Shown: positions 1 to 7,535 of the stretch, piece after piece | How the letters are laid out: every line of letters begins with the position of its first letter | Numbering within the stretch: the stretch's first letter is position 1 | Source: an uncultured Muribaculaceae bacterium | GTDB lineage: Bacteria > Bacteroidota > Bacteroidia > Bacteroidales > Muribaculaceae | Length of the DNA stretch: 37,333 nucleotides | Assembly: GCA_910578395.1 (NCBI GenBank) | Contig: CAJTPZ010000016.1 | Coordinates: 1 to 37,333, forward strand | Reading direction: 5' to 3' | Program-made: the position numbers and the translations under genes | The notes under the pieces: generated by a model | Told to the model about the DNA's origin: nothing | What the model saw: only the letters and a program-made list of their open reading frames with translations | Database searches by the model: none

Positions 1-4
1 GGTT

Positions 5-21
5 TGTTATGACCTATAACA
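5..21. promoter_or_regulatory. short inverted repeat at window edge
   Basis: TGTTAT, a 5-base spacer, then ATAACA form a perfect 6-bp inverted repeat. It lies beyond the 3' end of the AsmA-like gene, so it may belong to a gene outside the window. An operator is possible, but so is chance in AT-rich DNA. Confidence 0.2.
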
Positions 22-110
22 TTATTTTGCTCAAATTTTTAGACAATCTCTTAGATCTACACTAAGTGGATGATTTTTTATAAAGCCGGATGCAATCGTA
101 AATAAACCGC

Positions 111-141
111 AATCCCGGAAACTCGTCCGGCTTCCGGGATT
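111..141 (-). terminator. hairpin downstream of AsmA-like gene
   Basis: A perfect 10-bp stem (AATCCCGGAA at 111-120 against TTCCGGGATT at 132-141, 11-base loop) sits 8 bases past the stop of the AsmA-like gene. There is no clean U-run after it on the minus strand, so it could be a rho-independent terminator of weak type or a 3'-end stabilising hairpin for the four-gene operon. Confidence 0.5.
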
Positions 142-148
142 ATCAAAA

Positions 149-3100
149 TCAAGGCCTGAGAGAGTCTGGCAATTCTACCGGTATAGTATCGCCCGGATCA
201 AGCAAATCATCGTCAAGTTGCATGACCGGCCGACTGCGGCGGCGCGTGAATGAACTGCGCGAAACTCCCATTCCGCGATTGAACAATGACTCAAGCTGGC
301 TTACCAGATTGATACGCGTCGTGTCGGCAATAGCAAGCTGTTCGACATATCCCTCACCGTTTTCTTTCACCTTGGCCCCTCCGAGGCGTATCTTCATATT
401 GTCGGGAGTGCCTTTGATATTTATGCCGAATTTCCACGGCAAAGGCGACTTAATCACCGAAACATGATAATTGAGATTCATGTCGAGATCATTGCTGCCC
501 ATTACACCAAGGCGGTAACGGTCTATATCGAATACAAACGGATAGATACTCATAAGCGAACTGTCGACAGCTATCTTCACTTTCATGTGATCGATAAGAT
601 TCCGCTTTTTATCCTTAAATACAAGCCACTTCGACATAGACTTAAATGTGCGGTCATCAAGCAGCACAAGACTGTCGCCTTCAATATCGATCACCGCTTT
701 GAGCGACGGAATCACAAAATTCATATCACGGTCAAGTCTGGTCGTCGCCGCCACATCGGCATTGACTATGCCGCTCAGATCCCGCATCGCCGGGAGCAGA
801 GTGTCAAGCGACGGAACCACCTCAAGGAATCTGTCGAGATGAAAGTTACTCAGACGCATTCCCATGCCGAACTCCAGACTGTCTGGCATAAGCGACGAAT
901 ATAACGCCGACACGTCGATCCGGCCTACATCACCCTGTGCCGACAGGTCACGGAGACGCATTATGCCTCCACGCGTCTGCAATTCTCCGCTGAAATCATG
1001 CATCAGCATATCAGAGTATATCACATTACTCGCTTTCACGTCGATCATCGCCTCTATGTTGACCGGAATAATAAACGGCCCTCCGGCAGAATCAACCGCT
1101 GCGGCATTCAACGGTACAAGATCGCCCGTATAGTCATCCATATCCTGAATGGCAACATCGGCATGAGAATCCACATCACCCGACAGACAAGCTGCCGTGA
1201 GCTGGTCTATATCGACGGTATCCGACAAAATCCTCACACCTATCCTGATCGGCCGCCGGGCACTCGGCCGTCGACGGCTCGCCCACTGCTCAAGATTGGT
1301 TATATCACCACGCACTCTCAGGTCGGTGCGCCCAAGTTGCAGCGTGAGCGAACGCAGATCAATGCTGTCACTCGAAAATGCAAGATCGACATCGCCAATG
1401 CGCGTGACAAGCGGAAATGCCCTTGAAAGCATCTGTCCACGTGATGCCGATATGTTTCCCAATATTTTCCATCTTGAGATGAGTTCTCTCAAGCCGGTGG
1501 TTATGCTGTCATTGTCGTTATCATCAACTCTTGGATGCCGCGCAACACGGGCGGCAAGCGAATCGGACCGCAATGATCTACGGCGCGGATTCAAATGAGC
1601 CGTGACATCGACAGAGGGAGATTTAACTGCCGCGCGAAAATCCCTGTCACCAACACCAATACCGTCGGCCACAACAGAAAGAGCAAGCAACGGCACACTG
1701 TCCTTACCCTCAAAACGACGAAGCGAAGCATTGCAGTCGAGCATATTCACCGCCACACGCAAAGAGTCGGGCAACGACACAAGCCGGAACTGCGAGGCCT
1801 TTATGCTTCCTCCAAACGGATTGATGCGCGTTGTATCGGAAGACGAATACACGTTACGCGATCCAAGCCCTACGTTCAAGCCGTGGGCAAGAATTGAAAT
1901 TCCACTGCCACTATAGGATATAGTATCGGCATTAATGCTTACCGTCAGCAAGGAATCGGTACTGACACCATTGACTTCTATCTTACGGTCACTGTCAAAT
2001 CTGAGGAAAGCGGCTGGGGTGACAAACCGTAGAGTATCACCAGTAACCGAATCAGACGACATGGCCATGTCAAACTGCCGTAAAGATACAGTTCCACGTG
2101 CAAAAATCCGATGAAAACGATTCGCGGCAAGATCACTGCGTCGAAGCCTCACCGACAGATCTGTCCCTAATGTGCCCCTCATGCTTCCCCCCATCGCATC
2201 CTTCACAGCCTGTGGCAGATAGCCGATGAAAGCTCGCCCTTTGAGCTGGCCGGCAAAAACCGGGTCGGTCAATGGGTGTTTCAACGAACCTACAAAATCG
2301 AGATCAAGCACCCTTGATTTCATCTTAAACTCATTGACTTCGAGAACCGACATATCCAAATTGTCGCCATCGACAGTCATCTGTGCTCCAAAACTCAGCC
2401 GATCCAACGAAAGTCCGATTTTTTCAAGCGACAAACGGCACGGGTTTATCTTGAGATCAGCTACACCCGACGGCAACAGGACTGTGTCGGGTAGAACCAT
2501 ATAAGGCCGACTGAGCTTGAATGACACTGCAATATTCATGTTGGTGTCAAAGTTACCTACATCAGCCAATGCTTCTTCAGGCAGATATCCTGAGACACGC
2601 GTCACATCCACCGACGGAAGTTCAACTTCAAGATGTTCGATTGTAAGACATTCGTCAAATCTGACGCGCGTATCGAGTTTTGCAGGCGTACCGTCGACTG
2701 AAAGCACAAAAGATTTAAGGGCGAGTTCCGACGGCGTTTCAGGATTCCACTCGATGCGGCCATCTGCAGTGAAAAGCAGAGGACCGTCAGTGGCAATAGG
2801 AAGTCCGGCTATTCTTACATTTCCCTCGGCTGCCATACTGTAAATAGGCGAATCTGCGCCATTGGCATCAATAGCACTGAAACATAAAGCGAATTCAGTG
2901 GAGTCAGGAAGCGAAAAATATTTCAACGGCCCCGAATTGAGCAGAAGAAAACGGTTTATGCTCAAAAACGGAAGCTCGTTTTTTACAGTGTCGCCGGGTG
3001 ATGACGCCACAAGATTGTAATTTGCTACGGAGTCATTGGCCACAACAATGTTGACAGCAGGCTGCGAGAGCGCTACATCGTAAAGTTCATACCGGCCGGC

Positions 3101-3502
3101 AAGAAGTGACACCAGATTTATACCTCCATGCAGACTGCGGAGAGTGAGCAACGTGTCGGCATCGGCCGGCAACATCTGACGTACATCCGGATCAAGATTG
3201 TCGAAAGCGCCCGATACAAGTGACAGGGAATCTATGTCGACACTCAGCCTGGGGAAAGTGCTCCAGAACGTCAGCTCAATGCGGCTGGCCGACACAGACC
3301 CGTCGATATATTCAGAAGAATATTTCGCCACAAGCGGTGTCAGGCGTTCGGGCGACAACACCACAACCAAAGCCGTCAGTATTCCGGCTACGAGTAAAAT
3401 CACAGCTGCCAGAAACAGAACGACAACACGCAGACATTTTCTAAATGCCTTACGGACAACCGAAGTCTTTACCTCCGTCAAACGCTCATTTCCGTTTTCC
3501 AT
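149..3502 (-). CDS. AsmA-like family protein
   Basis: A 1117-residue protein with a charged N-terminus, one transmembrane helix at about residues 22-48, and a very long beta-rich region. Inner-membrane-anchored AsmA/TamB-like proteins have this build; the family is linked to lipid transport or outer-membrane biogenesis across the periplasm. The conserved C-terminal AsmA-like part falls at about 900-1070, where the text reads like repeated beta strands with IKGTPDNMKI-type segments. The last 40 residues are Arg/Ser-rich and then acidic. ATG start at 3502, 21 bases after the DUF5715 gene, so it is the last gene of the argF' operon. The family call rests on architecture and general resemblance; the substrate is unknown. 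Confidence 0.8.
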   Translation of the reverse strand: MENGNERLTEVKTSVVRKAFRKCLRVVVLFLAAVILLVAGILTALVVVLSPERLTPLVAKYSSEYIDGSVSASRIELTFWSTFPRLSVDIDSLSLVSGAFDNLDPDVRQMLPADADTLLTLRSLHGGINLVSLLAGRYELYDVALSQPAVNIVVANDSVANYNLVASSPGDTVKNELPFLSINRFLLLNSGPLKYFSLPDSTEFALCFSAIDANGADSPIYSMAAEGNVRIAGLPIATDGPLLFTADGRIEWNPETPSELALKSFVLSVDGTPAKLDTRVRFDECLTIEHLEVELPSVDVTRVSGYLPEEALADVGNFDTNMNIAVSFKLSRPYMVLPDTVLLPSGVADLKINPCRLSLEKIGLSLDRLSFGAQMTVDGDNLDMSVLEVNEFKMKSRVLDLDFVGSLKHPLTDPVFAGQLKGRAFIGYLPQAVKDAMGGSMRGTLGTDLSVRLRRSDLAANRFHRIFARGTVSLRQFDMAMSSDSVTGDTLRFVTPAAFLRFDSDRKIEVNGVSTDSLLTVSINADTISYSGSGISILAHGLNVGLGSRNVYSSSDTTRINPFGGSIKASQFRLVSLPDSLRVAVNMLDCNASLRRFEGKDSVPLLALSVVADGIGVGDRDFRAAVKSPSVDVTAHLNPRRRSLRSDSLAARVARHPRVDDNDNDSITTGLRELISRWKILGNISASRGQMLSRAFPLVTRIGDVDLAFSSDSIDLRSLTLQLGRTDLRVRGDITNLEQWASRRRPSARRPIRIGVRILSDTVDIDQLTAACLSGDVDSHADVAIQDMDDYTGDLVPLNAAAVDSAGGPFIIPVNIEAMIDVKASNVIYSDMLMHDFSGELQTRGGIMRLRDLSAQGDVGRIDVSALYSSLMPDSLEFGMGMRLSNFHLDRFLEVVPSLDTLLPAMRDLSGIVNADVAATTRLDRDMNFVIPSLKAVIDIEGDSLVLLDDRTFKSMSKWLVFKDKKRNLIDHMKVKIAVDSSLMSIYPFVFDIDRYRLGVMGSNDLDMNLNYHVSVIKSPLPWKFGINIKGTPDNMKIRLGGAKVKENGEGYVEQLAIADTTRINLVSQLESLFNRGMGVSRSSFTRRRSRPVMQLDDDLLDPGDTIPVELPDSLRP

Positions 3503-3523
3503 AACCTGATTTCACAACAACAC

Positions 3524-4264
3524 TCATAGGCCGGTAGCCGTCACATGAAAACAGCCCTGTTTGCGTTCATATTTCACGTAGCAACGTCCACGGTCGCGCA
3601 TATCCTTCATAACCTCACCAAGAAGATTTTTCATATCCTCCTGAGTGCGCGGCACTGTCACCGAATCACAAATGAATTTTGAATAACTTATATCAAACGT
3701 TGTTCCGAACACATGAGCCGATGTAGTCGATGCATTGCGGTTGACTCGCCTCAATCGCGACACACTCTCGTCGGTACGTAACACCGAAGTGACTTTTACC
3801 CTGTAACTGCCACCGCCACGGGAATCGAGCGAATCAATGAACGCCGCGCCGATATCACGCAGAAGCGACTCAGCCTCAGGCACAAGATATGGCAACGAAT
3901 GTGTAAGATTATCCACAAAATATTCACGACAGCTTTCGAGCCTTACCAATGGCCTCCCGGCATTCCACGCCGAAGCAAGCGATACAATAGGCTTCACGCC
4001 TATAGCCTCAGCCGCCTCCAGATGCCTGTAGTTGCTGTCGTTGAACACTCTTCCCAGATTTCCGCCAACCGAATTGATCTTCATCTTCTTTCCTCCCGGA
4101 GGCATCGAACCATAGTGTAGCAGAAACGGATTCGACCCGCACTCTCCGGCCAGAATCATATCGATCTCCGAACCGGCGGAACGAACTACCTCTTCACCAT
4201 CTCCGCCACAACCAACCGCCAACAGCAGGCTCACCGCAACTATTACAGCCAGAAGACACTTCAT
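3524..4264 (-). CDS. DUF5715 family lipoprotein, M15 peptidase-like
   Basis: A 246-residue lipoprotein: signal peptide with lipobox LAVGC (Cys19), so it should be membrane anchored. The C-terminal half carries SAHVFGTTFD (His184, Asp191) and a later CFHVT (His240), which resemble the His-Asp-His zinc triad of M15 D-Ala-D-Ala carboxypeptidases; the adjoining VTSVLRT and RVNRNAS stretches are typical of DUF5715. A role in cell-wall trimming is inference. An upstream TTG in frame exists at 4270, but the ATG at 4264 overlaps the phosphatase stop as ATGA and places the signal peptide correctly, so I chose it. The gene is translationally coupled to the phosphatase upstream. Confidence 0.8.
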   Translation of the reverse strand: MKCLLAVIVAVSLLLAVGCGGDGEEVVRSAGSEIDMILAGECGSNPFLLHYGSMPPGGKKMKINSVGGNLGRVFNDSNYRHLEAAEAIGVKPIVSLASAWNAGRPLVRLESCREYFVDNLTHSLPYLVPEAESLLRDIGAAFIDSLDSRGGGSYRVKVTSVLRTDESVSRLRRVNRNASTTSAHVFGTTFDISYSKFICDSVTVPRTQEDMKNLLGEVMKDMRDRGRCYVKYERKQGCFHVTATGL

Positions 4265-4776
4265 CGACAACGGTCAAAGAGATTGCGGCAAGCGTCGCCA
4301 AGCAGATCAAGCACAAGTTCAAAGCCTTCGGCACCCTCATAGTAAGGATCCGGAATATGATCATAGCGAGTCGCCATTGACACAAATTCACCCATTGCCA
4401 CAATCTTGCGTTCATCATCGGGTGTACGTGCCAGATCACAAAGATCCGAAATATTGGATGAGTCCATGCCTATGATGATATCGAAATCATCAAAATCAGA
4501 CGGCCGCACCTGCCGACAGCGCTGTCCTGTAAGATCTATGCCGCGACGGCCGGCATGCACACACATGCGTCGGTCAGGCTGCTGTCCTACATGCCATCCG
4601 CCTATGCCGGCCGAGTCGATTACCCATTTGTCGGCTTCCCCTTCAGTCCCGACTATCTCACGCATGATCCCTTCTGCCGCCGGCGAACGACATATATTGC
4701 CGAGACAGACAAACAGCACACGCTTCTTCTCACGACCATGCAGTTCCGACAGAAGTTGTTGAGTGGTATTCTTCAT
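4261..4776 (-). CDS. low-molecular-weight protein tyrosine phosphatase
   Basis: 171 residues. The P-loop CLGNICRS (Cys24-x5-Arg30) near the N-terminus is the catalytic signature of this family, and DPYYEG near the C-terminus supplies the general-acid Asp. It dephosphorylates phosphotyrosine, in bacteria often on capsule or polysaccharide export kinases, although no such kinase is in this window. The ATG at 4776 comes one base after the argF' stop; an in-frame TTG at 4791 would overlap argF' and is less likely. The stop overlaps the DUF5715 start by 4 bases, so the genes are tightly coupled. Confidence 0.93.
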   Translation of the reverse strand: MKNTTQQLLSELHGREKKRVLFVCLGNICRSPAAEGIMREIVGTEGEADKWVIDSAGIGGWHVGQQPDRRMCVHAGRRGIDLTGQRCRQVRPSDFDDFDIIIGMDSSNISDLCDLARTPDDERKIVAMGEFVSMATRYDHIPDPYYEGAEGFELVLDLLGDACRNLFDRCR

Positions 4777-4777
4777 A

Positions 4778-5731
4778 TCAGAGGCTTTCAAGCAGACGCT
4801 TCAGCACCACCTCGGCCGAAATCTCGCGGTTGGCTGCCTCAGGTATCACAAGCGAACGATCACTCTCAATCACATCATCGCTCACGATCATATTGCGACG
4901 CACCGGAAGGCAATGCATGAAATAAGCGTTGTCAGTCAAAGCCATTTTCTCGGATGTGATAGTCCATGCACGGTCTTTAGAAAGAATCTGTCCGTAATTC
5001 GGATCGGCAAACGCCGACCAGTTCTTGGCATACACGAAATCAGCACCGCGCAGAGCCTCATCCTGGTCGTAAATGACCTTGGCGTCACCTACAAATTCCG
5101 GTGCAAGCTCATAACCTTCAGGATGAGTGATAACGAAATCATAACCGGCTGCATTCATCCATTGTGCAAACGAATTTGGCACAGCCTGTGGCAACGCGCG
5201 CGGATGCGGCGCCCATGTAAGCACCACTTTCGGGCGCTCCTTGGTCTTGTGCTCTTCGATTGTGATAAGATCAGCAAACGCCTGCAACGGATGACCCGTA
5301 GCAGCCTCCATCGAGAAAACAGGACGGCCTGAATATTTTATGAACTGGTTGAGTATCTTCTCATTATAATCGTCATGCTTGCTCTCGAAACGTGCAAAAC
5401 TACGCACTCCTATTATATCGCAATAGCATCCCATAACCGGCACAGCTTCAAGAAGGTGCTCCGGGCAGTCGCCATCCATGATCACACCTCGCTCAGTCTC
5501 AAGCTTCCATGCACCGTTGTTCACATCAAGCACGATCACGTTCATGCCAAGATTCATGGCTGCCTTCTGTGTGCTCAGACGAGTGCGCAACGACGAATTG
5601 AAAAAAATCATCATCAACGTCTTGTTACGACCGAGATGACTATAAGCAAAACGGTCACGCTTAACTTCAAGCGCTTCCTTTACAGCAACGTCAAGGGGGC
5701 CGATATCGTCGACCGAAGTAAAATATCTCAT
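4778..5731 (-). CDS. argF': N-succinylornithine carbamoyltransferase
   Basis: 317 residues, a transcarbamylase. The carbamoyl-phosphate loop is SSLRTRLST (about 46-54) and HCLPVRRN is the second signature near the C-terminus. In Bacteroidetes this enzyme acts on N-succinylornithine in a variant arginine pathway. Residue 90 from the chosen start is Pro (in GDCPEH), the residue reported to set succinyl specificity, where N-acetylornithine enzymes have Glu. The ATG at 5731 gives the normal family length; in-frame codons further upstream read through the promoter region. First gene of the minus-strand operon with the phosphatase, DUF5715 and AsmA-like genes. Confidence 0.93.
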   Translation of the reverse strand: MRYFTSVDDIGPLDVAVKEALEVKRDRFAYSHLGRNKTLMMIFFNSSLRTRLSTQKAAMNLGMNVIVLDVNNGAWKLETERGVIMDGDCPEHLLEAVPVMGCYCDIIGVRSFARFESKHDDYNEKILNQFIKYSGRPVFSMEAATGHPLQAFADLITIEEHKTKERPKVVLTWAPHPRALPQAVPNSFAQWMNAAGYDFVITHPEGYELAPEFVGDAKVIYDQDEALRGADFVYAKNWSAFADPNYGQILSKDRAWTITSEKMALTDNAYFMHCLPVRRNMIVSDDVIESDRSLVIPEAANREISAEVVLKRLLESL

Positions 5732-5762
5732 AGTTAATACTATTTTCAAGTTTATATTACCA

Positions 5763-5770
5763 CAAATATA
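5763..5770 (-). promoter_or_regulatory. putative -7 box for argF' operon
   Basis: On the minus strand this reads TATATTTG, an exact match to the Bacteroidetes TAnnTTTG box, 31 bases upstream of the argF' ATG. No clear TTG is seen at the usual -33 distance, so the site is only probable. Confidence 0.45.
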
Positions 5771-5775
5771 CGTAG

Positions 5776-5884
5776 AATATTCGATGAGAAGAATAGCGAT
5801 AGTCACGCGAAGCATGGTTCGCGGTGGCGAAGCCAATTCTTTGAATCAAATACATGCACAATATTCGATGAGAAGAATAGCGAT
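5776..5884. repeat. 25-bp direct repeat pair
   Basis: The 25-base sequence beginning AATATTCGATGAGAAG occurs at 5776-5800 and again, identical, at 5860-5884, 84 bases apart. Between the copies is a small hairpin (CGCGAA at 5806-5811, TTCGCG at 5818-5823). The first copy abuts the putative argF' promoter, so the repeats could be regulator binding sites or a promoter-region duplication. The 5732-6049 gap holds these repeats, the argF' promoter and the inverted repeat at 5996-6030, and no gene that I can see. Confidence 0.75.
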
Positions 5885-5995
5885 CACCAGGCCAGCTACC
5901 GCTTATTATGTCTACAAAGCCGATTCCTGAGGCCAAATATATACATTTCCAATGACTGATAACCCTGATTTTAACGAACTATAAGAATAATTCAT

Positions 5996-6030
5996 CTCTA
6001 CCTTTAGTCTGTAGCATTCTAAAGGTAGAG
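5996..6030 (+). promoter_or_regulatory. 12-bp inverted repeat, probable operator
   Basis: CTCTACCTTTAG (5996-6007) and CTAAAGGTAGAG (6019-6030) are perfect inverted copies with an 11-base spacer, ending 19 bases before the start of the XRE remnant. The place and symmetry suit an autoregulatory operator of an XRE/controller protein. A terminator is the alternative, since a T-rich stretch follows, but the stem is AT-rich with a long loop. Confidence 0.45.
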
Positions 6031-6049
6031 AGTCTATTTTTGTCTTACA

Positions 6050-6263
6050 GTGAAAAAACAGATAAACATTCAATTCGGTGCTCGTGTTGCGCGAAATGCG
6101 TAAACTGCGGGGGATTTCGCAGGAAGAACTTGCATTCCGGTGCGGCGTGCACAGAACCTACATAGGATCAATCGAAAGAGGCGAGAAATCCCCCACCTTA
6201 AACACTGAATGTCTTATTCTCAGCAAAGAGATTACCTACAAAACTGTATTTCCGCGACATTAA
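6050..6263 (+). pseudogene. XRE/C-protein-like regulator remnant, frameshifted and truncated
   Basis: Reading from a GTG at 6050 gives KKQINIQFGARV; a +1 shift near 6088-6090 is then needed to continue as REMRKLRGISQEELAFRCGV and YIGSIERGEKSPTLNT, a canonical XRE helix-turn-helix. Removing one T (GTTGCG to GTGCG) restores a single frame. After PTLNT the expected IEKIA-type helix is missing and unrelated residues run to a stop, so the 3' part is lost as well. The RTYIGSIERG signature is common in controller proteins of restriction-modification systems, but no methylase or nuclease is adjacent. The in-frame piece alone could start at GTG 6078 (61 residues), too short for a normal fold. Confidence 0.7.
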
Positions 6264-6266
6264 TGG

Positions 6267-7535
6267 TTACCAGCGGCCTGAGGCTCCTCCGCCGCCGGTC
6301 ATACCGCCACCAAAACTGCCGCCGCCGAATCCTCCTCCTCCAAATCCCCCGCCGCGGCCGCCAATGCCGCCGATCACCACAACCGGGCGCTGTCTGCGCG
6401 GAAGCCGATACCGCTTATGTGTCTGATTTCCGCAGTTTTCACAATGATAAGTGCGCACACCCTCACCTTCCACGCTATATGTTGCGGGGCGCACTATGTT
6501 ATCGCTGACAAGACGGGCTGCCTTTGCTCCACAATGAGAGCACTCCACATATTGTGACGACGGATTTGGATAAGATCTCACCATACCATAGTGACATGCA
6601 GGACAAAGCCATACGTCATGCAGAACCGAATTCAGTCTGGTTTCGGTAGCCTGGCCAGGAGTAAGCCATCGGGCGATTTCTGCGGGGTCGGTCACCCTCC
6701 GCATGCGCGTCGAACAGCGTGGACATTTCGATGCCTTATTGCGCAGACGCTTCATCTGCCACAGAAGCAACAGAAACGCAGGAAGCGGTAGAAATAGAAA
6801 CAAGACACTCACCACTGCTGTCGTGAGCCGCAATTTGCTCAGCCGATTGTATTTTTCCTGAACATCGCATTTCAGAAGCGATATATAGACTACAATGAAC
6901 ATGAACAACGCGCCTACCGCCACACAAAGGCCTATATACATGCTCCACATCTCTTCTCCGTCACTGTCTCCACGACGGGCGGAAGCATCATTGCCATAAA
7001 CCGACATAAGCTCTTCACGGGCCACAGGATCGGTGATTATATTGTCGAGGACTCCAAGTGCGGCAATCACACCTCCGTCATAGTCACCCTCTCTGAATTT
7101 GGGAAACAGATCACGGCGCAATATTTTTCCTCCTGTAATATCCGGCACGACTCCCTCCATGCCGTAGCCGGTGCGTATCACAGCCGCACGCTGGTTCACC
7201 GCCACAAACAATAGCAGACCATTGTCCTTGTCTTTCTTGCCTATCCCCCATTTCTCATAAAGAGCGGTAGCTAATGCATCAGGATCGGTATCCTCTCCTA
7301 TATCCTCGACAACCACAGCCACAACTTCTGCCGAGCTCTTACTCCATATATCGCTCATGATAGAGTCAGCCATCTGCTGGGCCGCAGGAGAAATTATCCC
7401 GTCGGGATTCGACAGAAATCGTGTACGGTCGGCAACATGCACGTTGGGTATATCGTCGATCCCGCGCACACCAGCCATAGTGGTAGCCGCAACCGACACC
7501 AGAACCACAATAAACGCTAAAAATCTTTGTTTCAT
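6267..7535 (-). CDS. TPM domain protein (YgcG-like) with zinc-ribbon cysteines
   Basis: 422 residues: signal peptide (about 1-21), a TPM domain (about 28-165, with the typical DDIPNVHVADRTRFLSNPDG opening), two membrane helices (about 197-220 and 238-262), then four CxxC pairs (CPRC, CPAC, CSHC, CENC) resembling two zinc ribbons, and a Gly-rich tail ending SGRW. TPM proteins with such tails are membrane anchored; some have acid phosphatase activity or help photosystem or membrane-protein turnover in other organisms. The function here is unknown. The start overlaps the queA stop by one base (TGATG), so it is probably coupled to queA. Confidence 0.85.
   Translation of the reverse strand: MKQRFLAFIVVLVSVAATTMAGVRGIDDIPNVHVADRTRFLSNPDGIISPAAQQMADSIMSDIWSKSSAEVVAVVVEDIGEDTDPDALATALYEKWGIGKKDKDNGLLLFVAVNQRAAVIRTGYGMEGVVPDITGGKILRRDLFPKFREGDYDGGVIAALGVLDNIITDPVAREELMSVYGNDASARRGDSDGEEMWSMYIGLCVAVGALFMFIVVYISLLKCDVQEKYNRLSKLRLTTAVVSVLFLFLPLPAFLLLLWQMKRLRNKASKCPRCSTRMRRVTDPAEIARWLTPGQATETRLNSVLHDVWLCPACHYGMVRSYPNPSSQYVECSHCGAKAARLVSDNIVRPATYSVEGEGVRTYHCENCGNQTHKRYRLPRRQRPVVVIGGIGGRGGGFGGGGFGGGSFGGGMTGGGGASGRW

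Noticed and set aside
464..904. Plus-strand frames of 100-146 residues within the AsmA-like gene
   Set aside because: They are antisense shadows of a well-supported long gene, with no family resemblance or promoter.
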